Assembly (NCBI GenBank): GCA_947179155.2
Contig: OX359274.1
Location: 45,069,564 to 45,133,563, forward strand
Direction: 5' to 3'
DNA length: 64,000 bases
Origin: Hedera helix
Taxonomy: Eukaryota; Streptophyta; Magnoliopsida; Apiales; Araliaceae
The translations under genes and the position numbers were made by a program. Of the stretch, positions 47,901 through 58,372 are shown in pieces; positions within the stretch are counted from its first letter, which is position 1; each line of letters starts with the position of its first letter. The notes beneath the pieces were generated by a model. That model saw only the letters and a program-made list of their open reading frames with translations, was not told the DNA's origin and did not search any database.

Positions 47901-48902
47901 TAGAAAAAAGTCAGAGGTCGAACTGAAAAAAAGGAGGATGAAGCAAACCAAAAAAAGAGGAGGAAGAACTAAATTATCTATTTAATTATTGTATAGATAG
48001 ATTCACCGGTCTTTATACTTAGTGTGATGTTATATTCTTGCATGCCTCGTTACGATGTTTACATAATTACATCTCTAGTTGTTTCCACCATATTGTAAGT
48101 CTGTGATTATCCCTTATGTAAAGTTTGATGGTTTCAACATTTACTTGTATTTTAACTGGGGACTGACAATGACAATTTCAGGACATTAATTCCCTAACAG
48201 AAGTTTATTAGCTTGCTGACTAAAGAAAAAGTGCACAATGCAGTTTCTGCAAATATGGTCTAAATACGTAGTTCTTGAGCTAGCTTATTCCTTAGCCACC
48301 AATGATGAATACTGCACCTTACACATCTACCTTCTATAGTATAGTTCAGTAACATAAGAACTCTTTTAGGTATTGATGACCACTGACATGCGAATATATT
48401 CATACTAGGATCCTTTGCATAATATATCTTGTTTGCTATGTTAGATGCTTGATAAAAAGTCTCCTGCAGGTGAAGTTAGCTATCGGGTGACCGAGGCCAG
48501 CTTGATGGATCGCCTAAATACAAACATGCATGAGGCCTGTCTTCAAATTGACAAAGAATGCAGGTCGATGAAGCTTAATATCATCTTTTAAATTAATGTG
48601 TTTTGGCATTTTAATTGATTTATTGATCAAGTGATTATATGGTATCATAATTGATCAAGTTCAGCATATACTTTATAGTCGATGTTTCTTACATAATTGA
48701 TAGTATATTGAGGGTTTTGACTGTCCATGGTTCAGCTGATGAAGTTGTCCCTATTGAAGATGCCTTGGATTACGACAAGACAATATCTAACCACAAATTA
48801 CACATTGTAGAAGGAGCCAACCATGGTTACAGTTCACATGTCGATAAATTAGCGCCAGTTGTTCTGCCTTTCATAAAGACCGGTTTGCAACAGGGCAAAT
48901 GA
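41835..48902 (+). CDS. Alpha/beta hydrolase (serine esterase-like), 7 exons
   Basis: Exons: 41835-41859, 42277-42395, 43303-43385, 43801-43922, 45150-45314, 48470-48563, 48713-48902. All are GT-AG with matching phases, 265 aa. Alpha/beta hydrolase fold with all expected parts: oxyanion-hole region VVLCHGFRS in exon 2, FRFDFAGNG ESEGS turn across exons 3-4, nucleophile elbow GHSKGG (Ser) across exons 4-5, catalytic Asp in HGSADEVVP and His in EGANHGY, both in exon 7. No signal peptide is visible, so it is probably cytosolic. It resembles plant proteins annotated only as 'alpha/beta-hydrolase superfamily', related to bacterial feruloyl/cinnamoyl esterase-like enzymes; the substrate is unknown. 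Intron 5 is 3.2 kb because of transposon insertions; intron 4 (1.2 kb) also contains foreign-looking sequence. Exon structure is by inspection. Confidence 0.93.
41907..41952. repeat. (CA)n microsatellite in intron 1 of the hydrolase gene
   Basis: About 23 CA units starting roughly 47 bp after the exon 1 donor site. Confidence 0.9.
44335..44995 (-). other. Possible retroelement fragment in intron 4 of the hydrolase gene
   Basis: Begins with a T-rich run at 44336-44347, which would be a poly(A) tail on the minus strand. It is followed by about 650 bp whose base composition differs from the flanks, ending in G-rich sequence near 44920. No coding domain or target duplication was identified. Confidence 0.25.
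46516..47372. mobile_element. Large fold-back element in intron 5 of the hydrolase gene
   Basis: Terminal inverted repeats of about 125 bp: both ends read TTGGCAAAACTAGCTTT inward, and both continue with matching TTTTGTGC, AACTTTTAA and TCTATAATT blocks. Direct repeats TTAATA flank the element. The 600-bp interior is unlike the AT-rich intron: it has CT-rich and CCTCC tracts, a 17-C run near 46795-46811 and TGTGACATCCCAAATTG, an LTR-end-like motif. The TIR DNA transposon class is not assigned. The interior may be captured sequence. Confidence 0.8.
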
Positions 48903-49812
48903 ACTTAACCGAGTGATTTTCGTGCCCACCGTCAATAAATTTATAGACAACAAAATTTCAAGAAGATTGTGAATCCCTGTTAAAGCTGGCTTTCCTTGAT
49001 GAAGATGACTAAACTGCCCAGGAGCCTGGAAAGATGTTTCAGCTTTGCCTTGTTGAGTAATTCAAGTTGGAGACTATTATGCTTGTTTGTTTTGATTTCT
49101 GAATTTGAGTTTCAGGTTGCCAGCATTAATGGCTAATTATTATAAGACCAATAGGACTAACTGTAATCTGCGGTTGAACATCTTTATTGTATTAAATTGT
49201 AAAACATGTTTGTTTCGAAATGATGCGTGTGATTTGTTGCACGGTTGAAGTTAAACAATGTTCATTTGCAGGGACGAAGGGAGTTGTGGGGTCAATTGAC
49301 CCCACTAATTTTTTTTTTTATTTTGTCTTATAATATAATAAGGCAAAATTTAAAATTTTTAAGTGTTATATATAAGTTGATCGCACTAAAATTTTATAAA
49401 TTTTTTAATATATGGGGTCAAAGCAAAAATTTATAATTTTCTCTCAAATCTCAATCTCTATCACTCCTATTTCCCTTATATATATATATATATGTACTTA
49501 TATAGTCTTATTAAACTAATTAATAATTTATTTTATATTAACTTTTGAAATAATTGAGGAATTAATTATTTATAAATGACTTGTCATTGAAAAAATCTAT
49601 TAAGGATCCGGTGTATGTGTAGTTACATATATATATATATTATTATATTCTCATTATAATTAAATATATATTATATATATAACTTAAGAATATAAAATTA
49701 TTCAAAAATTTAATTCTGAGATGCTGTCCTCGAAGTCTGCCAAATTATTTATAACCTCTTGATAGTTAATTTGACTTTACTGAAAAGAAAAATTGGCTTC
49801 GTTAGTGTTCAT
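48903..49812. other. Hydrolase 3' region and AT-rich intergenic DNA
   Basis: 3' UTR to roughly 49200. From 49269 (CAGGGACGAAGGGAG) a hAT-like end may begin; it includes the 20-bp palindrome listed separately. No gene. Confidence 0.4.
49286..49305. repeat. 20-bp perfect palindrome
   Basis: GTGGGGTCAATTGACCCCAC, 17 bp inside a CAGGGACG start resembling plant hAT element ends. A second GGGGTCAAAG-type motif lies at about 49414-49424. Element limits not fixed. Confidence 0.8.
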
Positions 49813-50440
49813 TAGGGATGAAAAAGATCTCGAGTCGATTCGAACACTCTGATGCTCAAGCTCGACTCGGATCAAAAAATTTGTGTTCAGGTTCGACTCG
49901 AATTCGAAATGATAATTTCTAAGGCTGCTCAAGTTTGACTCGATGAATTACTTGATACTACTCGGCTCGAAGTTACTCGACTCATTTTCACAACGAGTAA
50001 TTCGCGAGCCTCTATTCGAGCTCGAATCTGAGATGGATCACACCAAAATAAGACATAAAAATAAAAACTTAGAAAAACTTCAATTTTATTTATATATAAA
50101 AATACAAGTTACAAAAATTACAATGATAAATTTATAATATTAATTATACTATAATACAATTTCTAGTAATATCATTATATTTATCAAATGTCATACATCG
50201 AACCCCTAAACGAGTAGGGTTCATTGAGTAAGGATCGAGTATGGATCAGATGAAGGCAGTGTACTCGAACCCTAAAACGAGCGAACAGTGTGCTGCTCAG
50301 ATTCGAGTTCAGTATTATAATCCCATAAACGAGCTTGGCTCATATTCGGCTCGGATGCCTACCGAATCCGAGTCCCGGATCATATTTTCGAGTCGAATCC
50401 GAGTCGGATACCGAGTAACTCGGACCGATTTTCACCCCTG
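49813..50440. mobile_element. Non-autonomous hAT element, 628 bp, 8-bp target duplication
   Basis: Flanked by GTGTTCAT at 49805-49812 and 50441-50448. Ends are TAGGGATGAAAA and (inverted) CAGGGGTGAAAA. The interior is packed with CGAGTC/CTCGAA-type motifs, common in subterminal regions of this group. No transposase; the open frame inside (50241-50462) is fortuitous. Confidence 0.95.
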
Positions 50441-50448
50441 GTGTTCAT

Positions 50449-51278
50449 TTGCACACTTTTAAAATCTGTATATATATGTATGTTAATGTGTTAATACACA
50501 TTAAACTTTTAAGCTTTTCATATTTTACAACTTAAAACTTTTAGTGTTTCAACGTTAAGACATTAAATTTTGATATCTTTAATTTTTTATAAATAAAACC
50601 TTTTGTCAATAGGGTTTAGCAATTTTTTAGCAAAATAAATCGTGGCTAATTTTTTTTTTATTTTCCAAAAGAATTTAAGTTTTTTCTTATTAATCTAGAC
50701 AGTTAAGTCAGAGTATATATCATTTATATTAACTTTAATTTTTTTTATATCACACTTCCACATGCCTACAAAATTTTTGGGATTGTAAATATATTTAGGT
50801 GTGAAATTATCTAAAATATTATTATTATTCAAATCAATAATTACTCGGCCACCAGTGATCAAAAGACTTAATTTATAAGTAATTTAAATTCATTAAGAAA
50901 GGTTCCATATCTTACCGTTGAACCATAAAGGTTTAATTTTCTACTTTAATACATTTAAATTGTGAAGTATTACTAGCTGTGATAAGTTAATGTTGGTTGG
51001 AGCCTGATAGCTCACCTAAGTGTGGTTGGACACCCAGTCACGTGTTGGGTGGACCGTATCCTTAGGTTTATCATGGACTCCCCCGCTTCAGCTTTCTACA
51101 AGTTTGAAAGCAATGATGACTTGGTTAAATTATTTTTTTGGTATGAGCATTTTAAAACATAATAAAACTCATTATGTAACATTAAATTTGACAATCTAAA
51201 ATTTTAATTTCGTATTTGACTTTGCACAAATATAATTATAACTCTATTTTATTATTTACAAATAAGGGCATCCTCTTA
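50449..51278. other. AT-rich intergenic DNA, nothing recognisable
   Basis: No gene. GC-richer stretch at about 50990-51100 without recognisable coding content. Confidence 0.45.
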
Positions 51279-51571
51279 TACGCTCTCTCCGTCTTAGGAT
51301 AAAAGTTCTTATTACTATTTTGGATAATCCTAAGTTAAATATCTACTTACATTAAATAATCTATTTTATATAATAATTTGCCTATAATATCCTTAATATT
51401 AATTGTCAAAATTTTATTTTCTATGCATATTTATGGAGTATTATTAATTATGTGCAAAAAATTATGCAATTAAATGAGAATTTAAATATATACAATTTTG
51501 TTATTTTATCCTATTTCTTAATATGTGCAAAGCGTCAATAATTTTTTTTTATCTTGGAACGGAAAAAGTAT
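51279..51571. mobile_element. Stowaway-like MITE, decayed
   Basis: Left end TA-CGCTCTCTCCGTCTTAGGATAA and right end ATCTTGGAACGGAAAAAG-TA are degenerate versions of the CTCCCTCCGTCCC / GGGACGGAGGGAG Stowaway termini, with TA on both sides. AT-rich interior, no coding sequence. Confidence 0.7.
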
Positions 51572-51689
51572 TATTAAGGCCATACAACATATGACAATAA
51601 TAAAATATTTAAGATATTTATCACATAAATAAATTGTGAACACTCTATTATAAAATCTTATATATACAAGAATTTTATATATACAAGAA

Positions 51690-52290
51690 GGTTCTAGGAA
51701 ATGCTGGCCTTTAGGTGGCTAATAAGTACCGACACGATGAAGCCTCTTTTAAAAATACTCATATTGTGAGAATATGCTTATAACTACTTAATGTGAGTAA
51801 CAATATTCACCTATATGACACGTCTATGTGTATGTCATTTGAAGACCCTACTTACTAAATTGATACAATGGTCTCTTGGCAGGGGTGTAAAAACCCCAAC
51901 CACCTTGAACACCTTCTAAAGGATTCTAGATAAATTAAGGATCTTAGGCCTCCGCCAAATGCTATACTCATAATTGAGTACAACTAGGGGGATACAATCC
52001 TAAGTTGACTCAACTACTAAATATCCTTCCTTGGAGGGGTCGTCCTTATAAATACCTCATTGGTTCACCAATTAAGGTATGCATAATTTCAACTTCTACA
52101 TATCTATTATTCGTTTCCCTCTATATTCAAGTTCTAACTTAGGCACCGGAGGGTCCACTCAAGGATAAATACTATGGGTCTTTTAGGTGTTTTACTAACT
52201 TTCTCAGGTGTGATTAACCCTCTTCGAAGATCTCCTGCACAACTGATTTGGCTCTACAATTTTTGGCCCCATTAGCTTGGCACTGTCTAT
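51690..52290 (+). mobile_element. Ty3/Gypsy 5' LTR (approximate limits)
   Basis: Features in LTR order: a TATA box in CTTATAAATACCTC at about 52050, then CTAACTTAGGCACCGGAGGG near 52137 in the U5 region, then AGCTTGGCACTGTCTATGGGA at about 52274. The last is a worn form of the TTGGCGCCGTCTGTGGGAA primer-binding-site region of Tat/Athila-type elements. The left LTR end could not be fixed. Confidence 0.65.
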
Positions 52291-52929
52291 GGGAACAACA
52301 ACCATACTTGTGAAAAACTACCTCTTAAGATGCCTCTAAAGAAGACCACTAGTAAAACAACCAGTAAGGTTACCGTTGCTTAACCCAAATAACTCGGTGG
52401 ACTTAAAGCCACCAACCTTACTCCCTAACCCCATAAGGGTCCAAAGAAGGGATATATCCATCTCCAGGAGTGACGAATCCCTACCAAGTGCCTCAAGGAC
52501 CGCCTACTCATAATCAGGAAGGCGAAAAAATACTCCATCAAATCAAGTCCTTTCTGAGATGGATGTGAACGATGCAATTTATCTAAAAACTAAGATTGAG
52601 AAGAAACTTATTAATATGATGGTCGCAGAAGCACAAGTAAAGTTGGTCCAGGACAAAGAGACAAGCTCCAAAGTCAATTCTAGGTGAAAACCTAATACAA
52701 TAGTTATTAGTGGTGATTCCTCCTCCCTCATAAGGGAAGACAACGCCCTATGAGCCATCAGGATAAGACAACTTCTAGTCAAAAATTAAAGTCCACTAGG
52801 AGTTGTCATTCTCCATCTATTTCGAGTCGGAGTCGAGGAATAAAAGTTCAAGTCATGATCGAAGGTTAGTTGATATGCAATGAAAATATGAAAAGGTTAT
52901 TGGAATAAGGTTAGGCGACAAATACCTTA

Positions 52930-53647
52930 TAGACGTCAGTATTACACCCTTTACTCCGAGGGTAATAGAGGCCCCACTTCTAAGGAAGTTTCACATACCC
53001 CAACTTAGGACTTATAATAGGATTACTGACCCGTTTGATCATGTCCACTCCTTCATCATCATGCTAGATCTCTTAGTAGTGGAGGAGGAAATTTTGTGTA
53101 GGGCATTTGCAACAACCCTAGATGGCTCAGCAAGAAAGTGGTACAACCGCTACCTCAAAACTCCATAGATACTTTTAAGGATTTCAGCCAAAAGTTTTGC
53201 AACAATTTTGCTAATAGCCGTAAGATCCACAAGAGCTCCGCCTCTCTCATATCAGTGAAGCAAAAGAAGGGGGAGACCCTTAAAAACTACGTTGCGCGCT
53301 TCAATAAGGAACAACTCCGAGTCTAGGACCTTGATGACACCATCGCCATGGTTATCCGCGGGGAATGCAGATGGAGTCTCTCAAAGCATCCCCCCAAAAC
53401 TTTCCAAGAAGTCCTTAACCGTGCCTACGATTTTGTTCCAGCCAAAAAATATTATAGGGCCAAGAAGGGGATATATGGAGACCGAGGAGATAAGAGGGAT
53501 ACAAACAAAATCGACAAGAAGAGGAAGAGCTTCGATGAGAAGGGCTCAAAGGGTGACCTAAGAGTGAAGGTTGATTAGAAGCACTCAAGGAAAGACTGGA
53601 TACCCAGTGACGTCAAGCCAAGGGACCTTCCCAAGTTACTTGATCTT
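52930..53647 (+). pseudogene. Ty3/Gypsy gag, broken
   Basis: Retrotransposon gag-like sequence: PQLRTYNRITDPFDHVHSF, then ...GSARKWYNR, ...NSIDTFKDFSQKF, ...GETLKNYVARFNKE and SLSKHPPKTFQEVLNRAYDF. Broken by a frameshift near 53140 and in-frame stops at 53324-53326 and 53576-53578. It is cut at 53647 by the LTR-like sequence that starts TGTAACGCCCC. Decayed and not functional. Confidence 0.85.
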
Positions 53648-53834
53648 TGTAACGCCCCGAAATCTCTGTACCTGCTACCAGCAACCTTGTGCGTTATTGT
53701 ATAACCTTGTTCTTAAACATCCACAACACGCAACAATAATATGTGTTAAAAACTAGTTTATTTAAAAACTTTGTAACATCTGTCTCCTTTTATTCCAGGA
53801 TTCGCAATATTTACATAAGTCTTTAAACACTCAG

Positions 53835-53897
<63 letters not shown>

Positions 53898-56340
53898 GTG
53901 TGTGTGTGTGTGTGTGTGTGTTTGGTCATTTCTATATGTCGAGTTTCATTACTAATATTAACTCTAAACACGTCCATCCATATACCATCTCTTCCTTTGT
54001 CTTTTTGGAACTCCTCAAATACATCGTACTTAACTGAAATGGTTAATTTTAAGCAAGAGTGAACACAACTGCATAACATGTTTAACAGTTATCACATAAC
54101 ACATAATTCATTTTTTATGCATACATATTTTGCATTATATCCATGTATAACAGTTTTATGTATACTGGACATGCAACACATATTTCATGATAATTATCTA
54201 TTCATATGCAACCCATGTTTCTCATAATTCACATATATATCATGCTTTCCTTTTCGCAAGTATAAAGTTCAACAAAAACGGTTTAAATTTCATCATCGGT
54301 TAAATAAAAATAATTATATCATATAATGGCATAAAAGCACGTTAGTACTTGTTTGCACACAAAAGCAATTCACTCATGAGAGCAAGTTCTAAAAAACTAG
54401 TCTGTCCCGGCGTTTTACCAATTCGCTAACATTTCGCGTCCTTCACATGTCCTACACAGTATGTGAAATCAATATTACACATTATTAGTCAAAATTTGAC
54501 TCTGTGTTTAATCTTAACTTTACTTTTATCGTCTTACACATTCAATAAGATCAATCTACTAATTAGTCATTTGTGGAATCTTCATAATATTTTAATTTAA
54601 CTTCATAATCTTCTTATGTTTGGTTTTATATATTCGACAGTTAGTAATACAAAACACTAACATTGGGACCCTACACAATAACTTATTAGTCCTTTAACCT
54701 TAATCTTTTAAGACGTCATCAATTATATCATATTTGGGTTCCAAAAGATATCATTTTAAAATAAAATTATTTTTCAAAAACTCTAAAGCAGCGTGACTGC
54801 ACCTAAAATAAGCTTGGAGCAGTGCGCCCTGCTCTAATTATTTAGGGATTTCAAAACGAGCCAGACACGCCCTGCGCTCAGCATAACTCTAACTTGGCGT
54901 GCCCCGCACCACTATGCCAAAAAAAAATCAGCTTTATTTTCTAGATTTTTCAATCCCGTAACCTCTTTTGATCATGTATTACCCCTTTTTATCTTTTCAA
55001 ACTTTGAAAGCATTCCCACTTTTATATAGAAAACACATTAGATCATTTTTACAAAACTTGTTTTATTCAAAATCATTAACAAACCCTTTACCCACACCTT
55101 TCTTTAATCAATCCAACTTTGGATTTCTTAAGGTATTAATCATATAAGCTACCAGACATATCTTAATTAAGTCTCACACTTACCAAACATGGCATACAAC
55201 ATTTAAACCATTATATGTTCCTTCATTGATATCTTACAACTCATGATTCATAAAATAAATCTATCTATATCTCTCTCTCTCTATATATATATATATATTG
55301 AGTTGCAAGTTATAGAAATAGATTCTCTTTAGTATTTTTAAATCATATAACCTTCAATTGCATTTTTACTTAGTTTTTCATAGATTAAACTCATAAAATT
55401 CATGTACATCTCACCCATGTAACCACCATTAACTTAGACACTATGGAAATCAAAGTTTTAATAAAACATTTTCTCTTAGGCATTTTATCAAACATGTTGT
55501 AGGCATTCCTAAACAACCTCTTGAACTATCCCTTCTAGTTGAATTAAATACTTAATCTTCTTGGTTATTCATACAAACTATATGACATATACACAATACC
55601 ACCAACACAATTCATCCTTTTATCGCCTGGATCCATCTAATCCACCACATTCAATTCAACTCCCACAACAAGCATGAAATTAACTAAAACATAAAGTTAT
55701 TTAGGAGTTTTAAAAATTAGGAATACTTTTAACCTTAAGGCTTTGATGAACACCTTGCTTGATACTAGTTAGAACTTGTTGGAGCTCCTCCTCTTCTTCT
55801 TTACTCTCTGTTGAGTTCTCTCTCTCTCTCTCAATGTGTATACCTCTTTTTGGCTTTCTAGATCTTGCTCATGAAAAGTAAACATGAACCAAAGTGCGAA
55901 GGAAAAATAGAAAGTGGGGTATTTATCGACCCCTCCCTTCTTCTAGCTGAGACGAGCATATATATATGGGTGCTTCTACACTTACCCTCAAAATGTACCA
56001 ACAAGTCTTACCCTTACAAAAGACAAAGGAGTTTACAAATGAGATGGGGCCATACTCTTTCGTCTTTTTTGCGGGTAAAGTTAGCGGGTATTTTTTTTGG
56101 GTAAGTTTAGAATTTTCCTATATAAATACATATCTATATATCTTATACTCTCTCTCTTAGGATCATATCATAGCTCTCTTTAGAGCCCCTATTATGGCCC
56201 CTAAATTAATTAGCCTCTTAACTGGCCTTTATTCTTGGCCTAGCAAATCACTTCATACCTGCCCCATTGGGCTTGCTAATACTCACCATCAGCCATCCCT
56301 TCCTGCTGCAAAATAGAACTCCCTGTCCCCTTCTTCTTGT
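53648..56340 (-). mobile_element. LTR-like sequence, probably minus orientation
   Basis: Left border TGTAACGCCCCGAAATC interrupts the gag remnant; this is the reverse complement of a typical Gypsy LTR end. On the minus strand a TATA-like GATAAATACCCC occurs near 55918, followed by a transcribed-looking GA-rich leader. A purine-rich AGAAGAAGGGGACAGGGAG at about 56310-56335 (minus strand) could be a polypurine tract. No coding domains were seen. The right limit is approximate. Confidence 0.5.
53837..53922. repeat. (AT)n-(GT)n compound microsatellite
   Basis: About 28 AT units directly followed by about 13 TG units. Confidence 0.92.
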
Positions 56341-56831
56341 CCCGAAATGATGTCCCAAATTAAGAGTCATGGTGGTTTAATTTGCACAACATAATGGACT
56401 GCTGAAAGTTGTGATACTGGAATTAATATCTTGGCTTAATTGGATCATTATAGCTGTCGAAATTGGGTTAGAATAGAAGCATCAAGGTTGCTACTCATTC
56501 TCTTTAAATTAACCTAAGATGGAACTTTGAATTGGCTAAGGAATTCTAGCCTTAAGGCTGAAAATTTGGGTTGTAAGGAAGCAATAAGGCTGACTTTTTG
56601 TTTCATTTAACATACAAGAGTTTGGGCCATGATTTAGAATAATACACTTTGGGTCATAAATTTCAGGTTAACACACAATGTAACCTTGGTCTTAGTTAAA
56701 TTAATAATACACCCATACTAGTTATTTCATTAATTGTCCCTATAATTCTCAATAATTATTGAGCATTGTTCCATAACATATTAATTAAGTTAGTTCCTTA
56801 ATTAATTAAACCTTTAGTCTAACTCATGTAA
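56341..56831. other. Intergenic DNA between LTR-like sequence and Helitron C
   Basis: No gene recognised on either strand; may be internal sequence of the LTR element. Confidence 0.35.
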
Positions 56832-57002
56832 TCTATTATATATACTAAATTGCAGTACATAACACCGTTGCTTGACAAATGACGTTCACAAATTGAAACT
56901 CCTGTCCTTCACAATTAATGCGTTGAAGCCTTACTTCGATTTTTGAAATTTTCTAATATTATACCTTTTATATAATTATACCATACATATATCTTACTTC
57001 CC

Positions 57003-57220
57003 AAATTATTAGCCATCACAACCCCTTAACTCCGGCTTTTGGAATTATATAATATTATATACCATTTAATATTATACCATACATTATATCATACATATAT
57101 ACAAATAAAAAAAACAAATTACTAACCATGACTAACCATTAACTCTAACTTTTGGAATTTTATAATATTATATACTATACATTATATCATATGTACATAT
57201 ATATATTAAAAAAATACAAA
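57003..57220. repeat. Imperfect tandem duplication of about 110 bp in Helitron C
   Basis: Two copies (about 57010-57116 and 57117-57220) share CCNTTAACTCYNNCTTTTGGAATT-type sequence followed by TATAATATTATATACNAT stretches. Confidence 0.7.
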
Positions 57221-57224
57221 TCTA

Positions 57225-57330
57225 TCTATCATATATATTACATTGCAGTACATTAACACCATAACATGACATATGTCATTCATAAATTGCACCACGTCTA
57301 CAAGCATTAATTGTCAACCATGTGAGACTA
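57225..57330 (+). other. Second Helitron 5' terminus inside Helitron C
   Basis: TCTATCATATATATTACATTGCAGTACATTAACACC repeats the terminal sequence at 56832 with substitutions and then diverges. It is also preceded by A, and either lies next to or inside the outer element. Confidence 0.75.
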
Positions 57331-58372
57331 CCAACCAATAGTCCAGTGCTCTAAAATTTTAAACTACTCTATTATGTTGGCTTTTTAAATATAAAATTGA
57401 ATCCAAATTTAAAGCCCTAACAACTTAATATTATCACCTAATTGAACTATTGATTTATCCAAAATTTTCAATTCCATTATCACACTACAAATCTAATATT
57501 TAAAATTAAATTCAAATTTGGAGCTATAAAGTTGATTCTATAATTCCCATAATCAACTCTAAATAGATTCCAAATTCGAAGCAATTTAAATAAAATCTAA
57601 ACTGATTCCAAATTCGAAGCAGTTTAAATGTTAAATGTTAATATTCTCTGTAAATTTATTTTCAAACATTATCTCACCTACAAAAATTAACTCTCACACA
57701 AAAATATTGAAACGATCCAATAAATTCAGTTTTCAAATTAAAAATCAATCTTAAATTGATCTTATCCGAAAAATTGCATCAAATCCATGTTATAACCGTT
57801 AGGCAACAATTTTTAATTTTTTTACATTTAATATTATACTTTTACACTCACATAAAAAATAAAATCATTTAATATTATACTTTTACACTCATAATTCTCA
57901 CACCTATTATTTAACCCTAACAAATCAGATTACTCACATAAAAAAAAGAAATCATTATTAATTAGGTATTGCTTAAATGTTAATCTTCTCCGTAAAAAAT
58001 TATCTCTCACCCAAAAATATTGATCTTATCCAATAAATATAAACTTGGTTTTTAATATTATCCCTTTTAAATCCCATTACTCTCAGAAATATCAAATTGA
58101 AATATATAACTATAACACAATATTATCCAATAATCTCTATATTTTTTTAACAAAAAATATCTTCAATTAAATCATATAAATTACCTTTTTCAGTCCAAAT
58201 CACGCCACAAAACAGTCCAAATAATGCCATAAAACAGTACTCTCCCTCATATATTTTTTGTCTATACAGTAAGCTTATTTTTCGTTAATTATTCTTCTTT
58301 TTGTACTTCTACTACATTCTATTTCTTTACCTAACCCATAAATCTGACTTTTTTTGTTCTTTTATTATTTAG

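Noticed and set aside
49943..50462. Open frames within 49.9-50.5 kb as genes
   Set aside because: They lie inside the 628-bp hAT derivative or cross its right border and have no recognisable domain.
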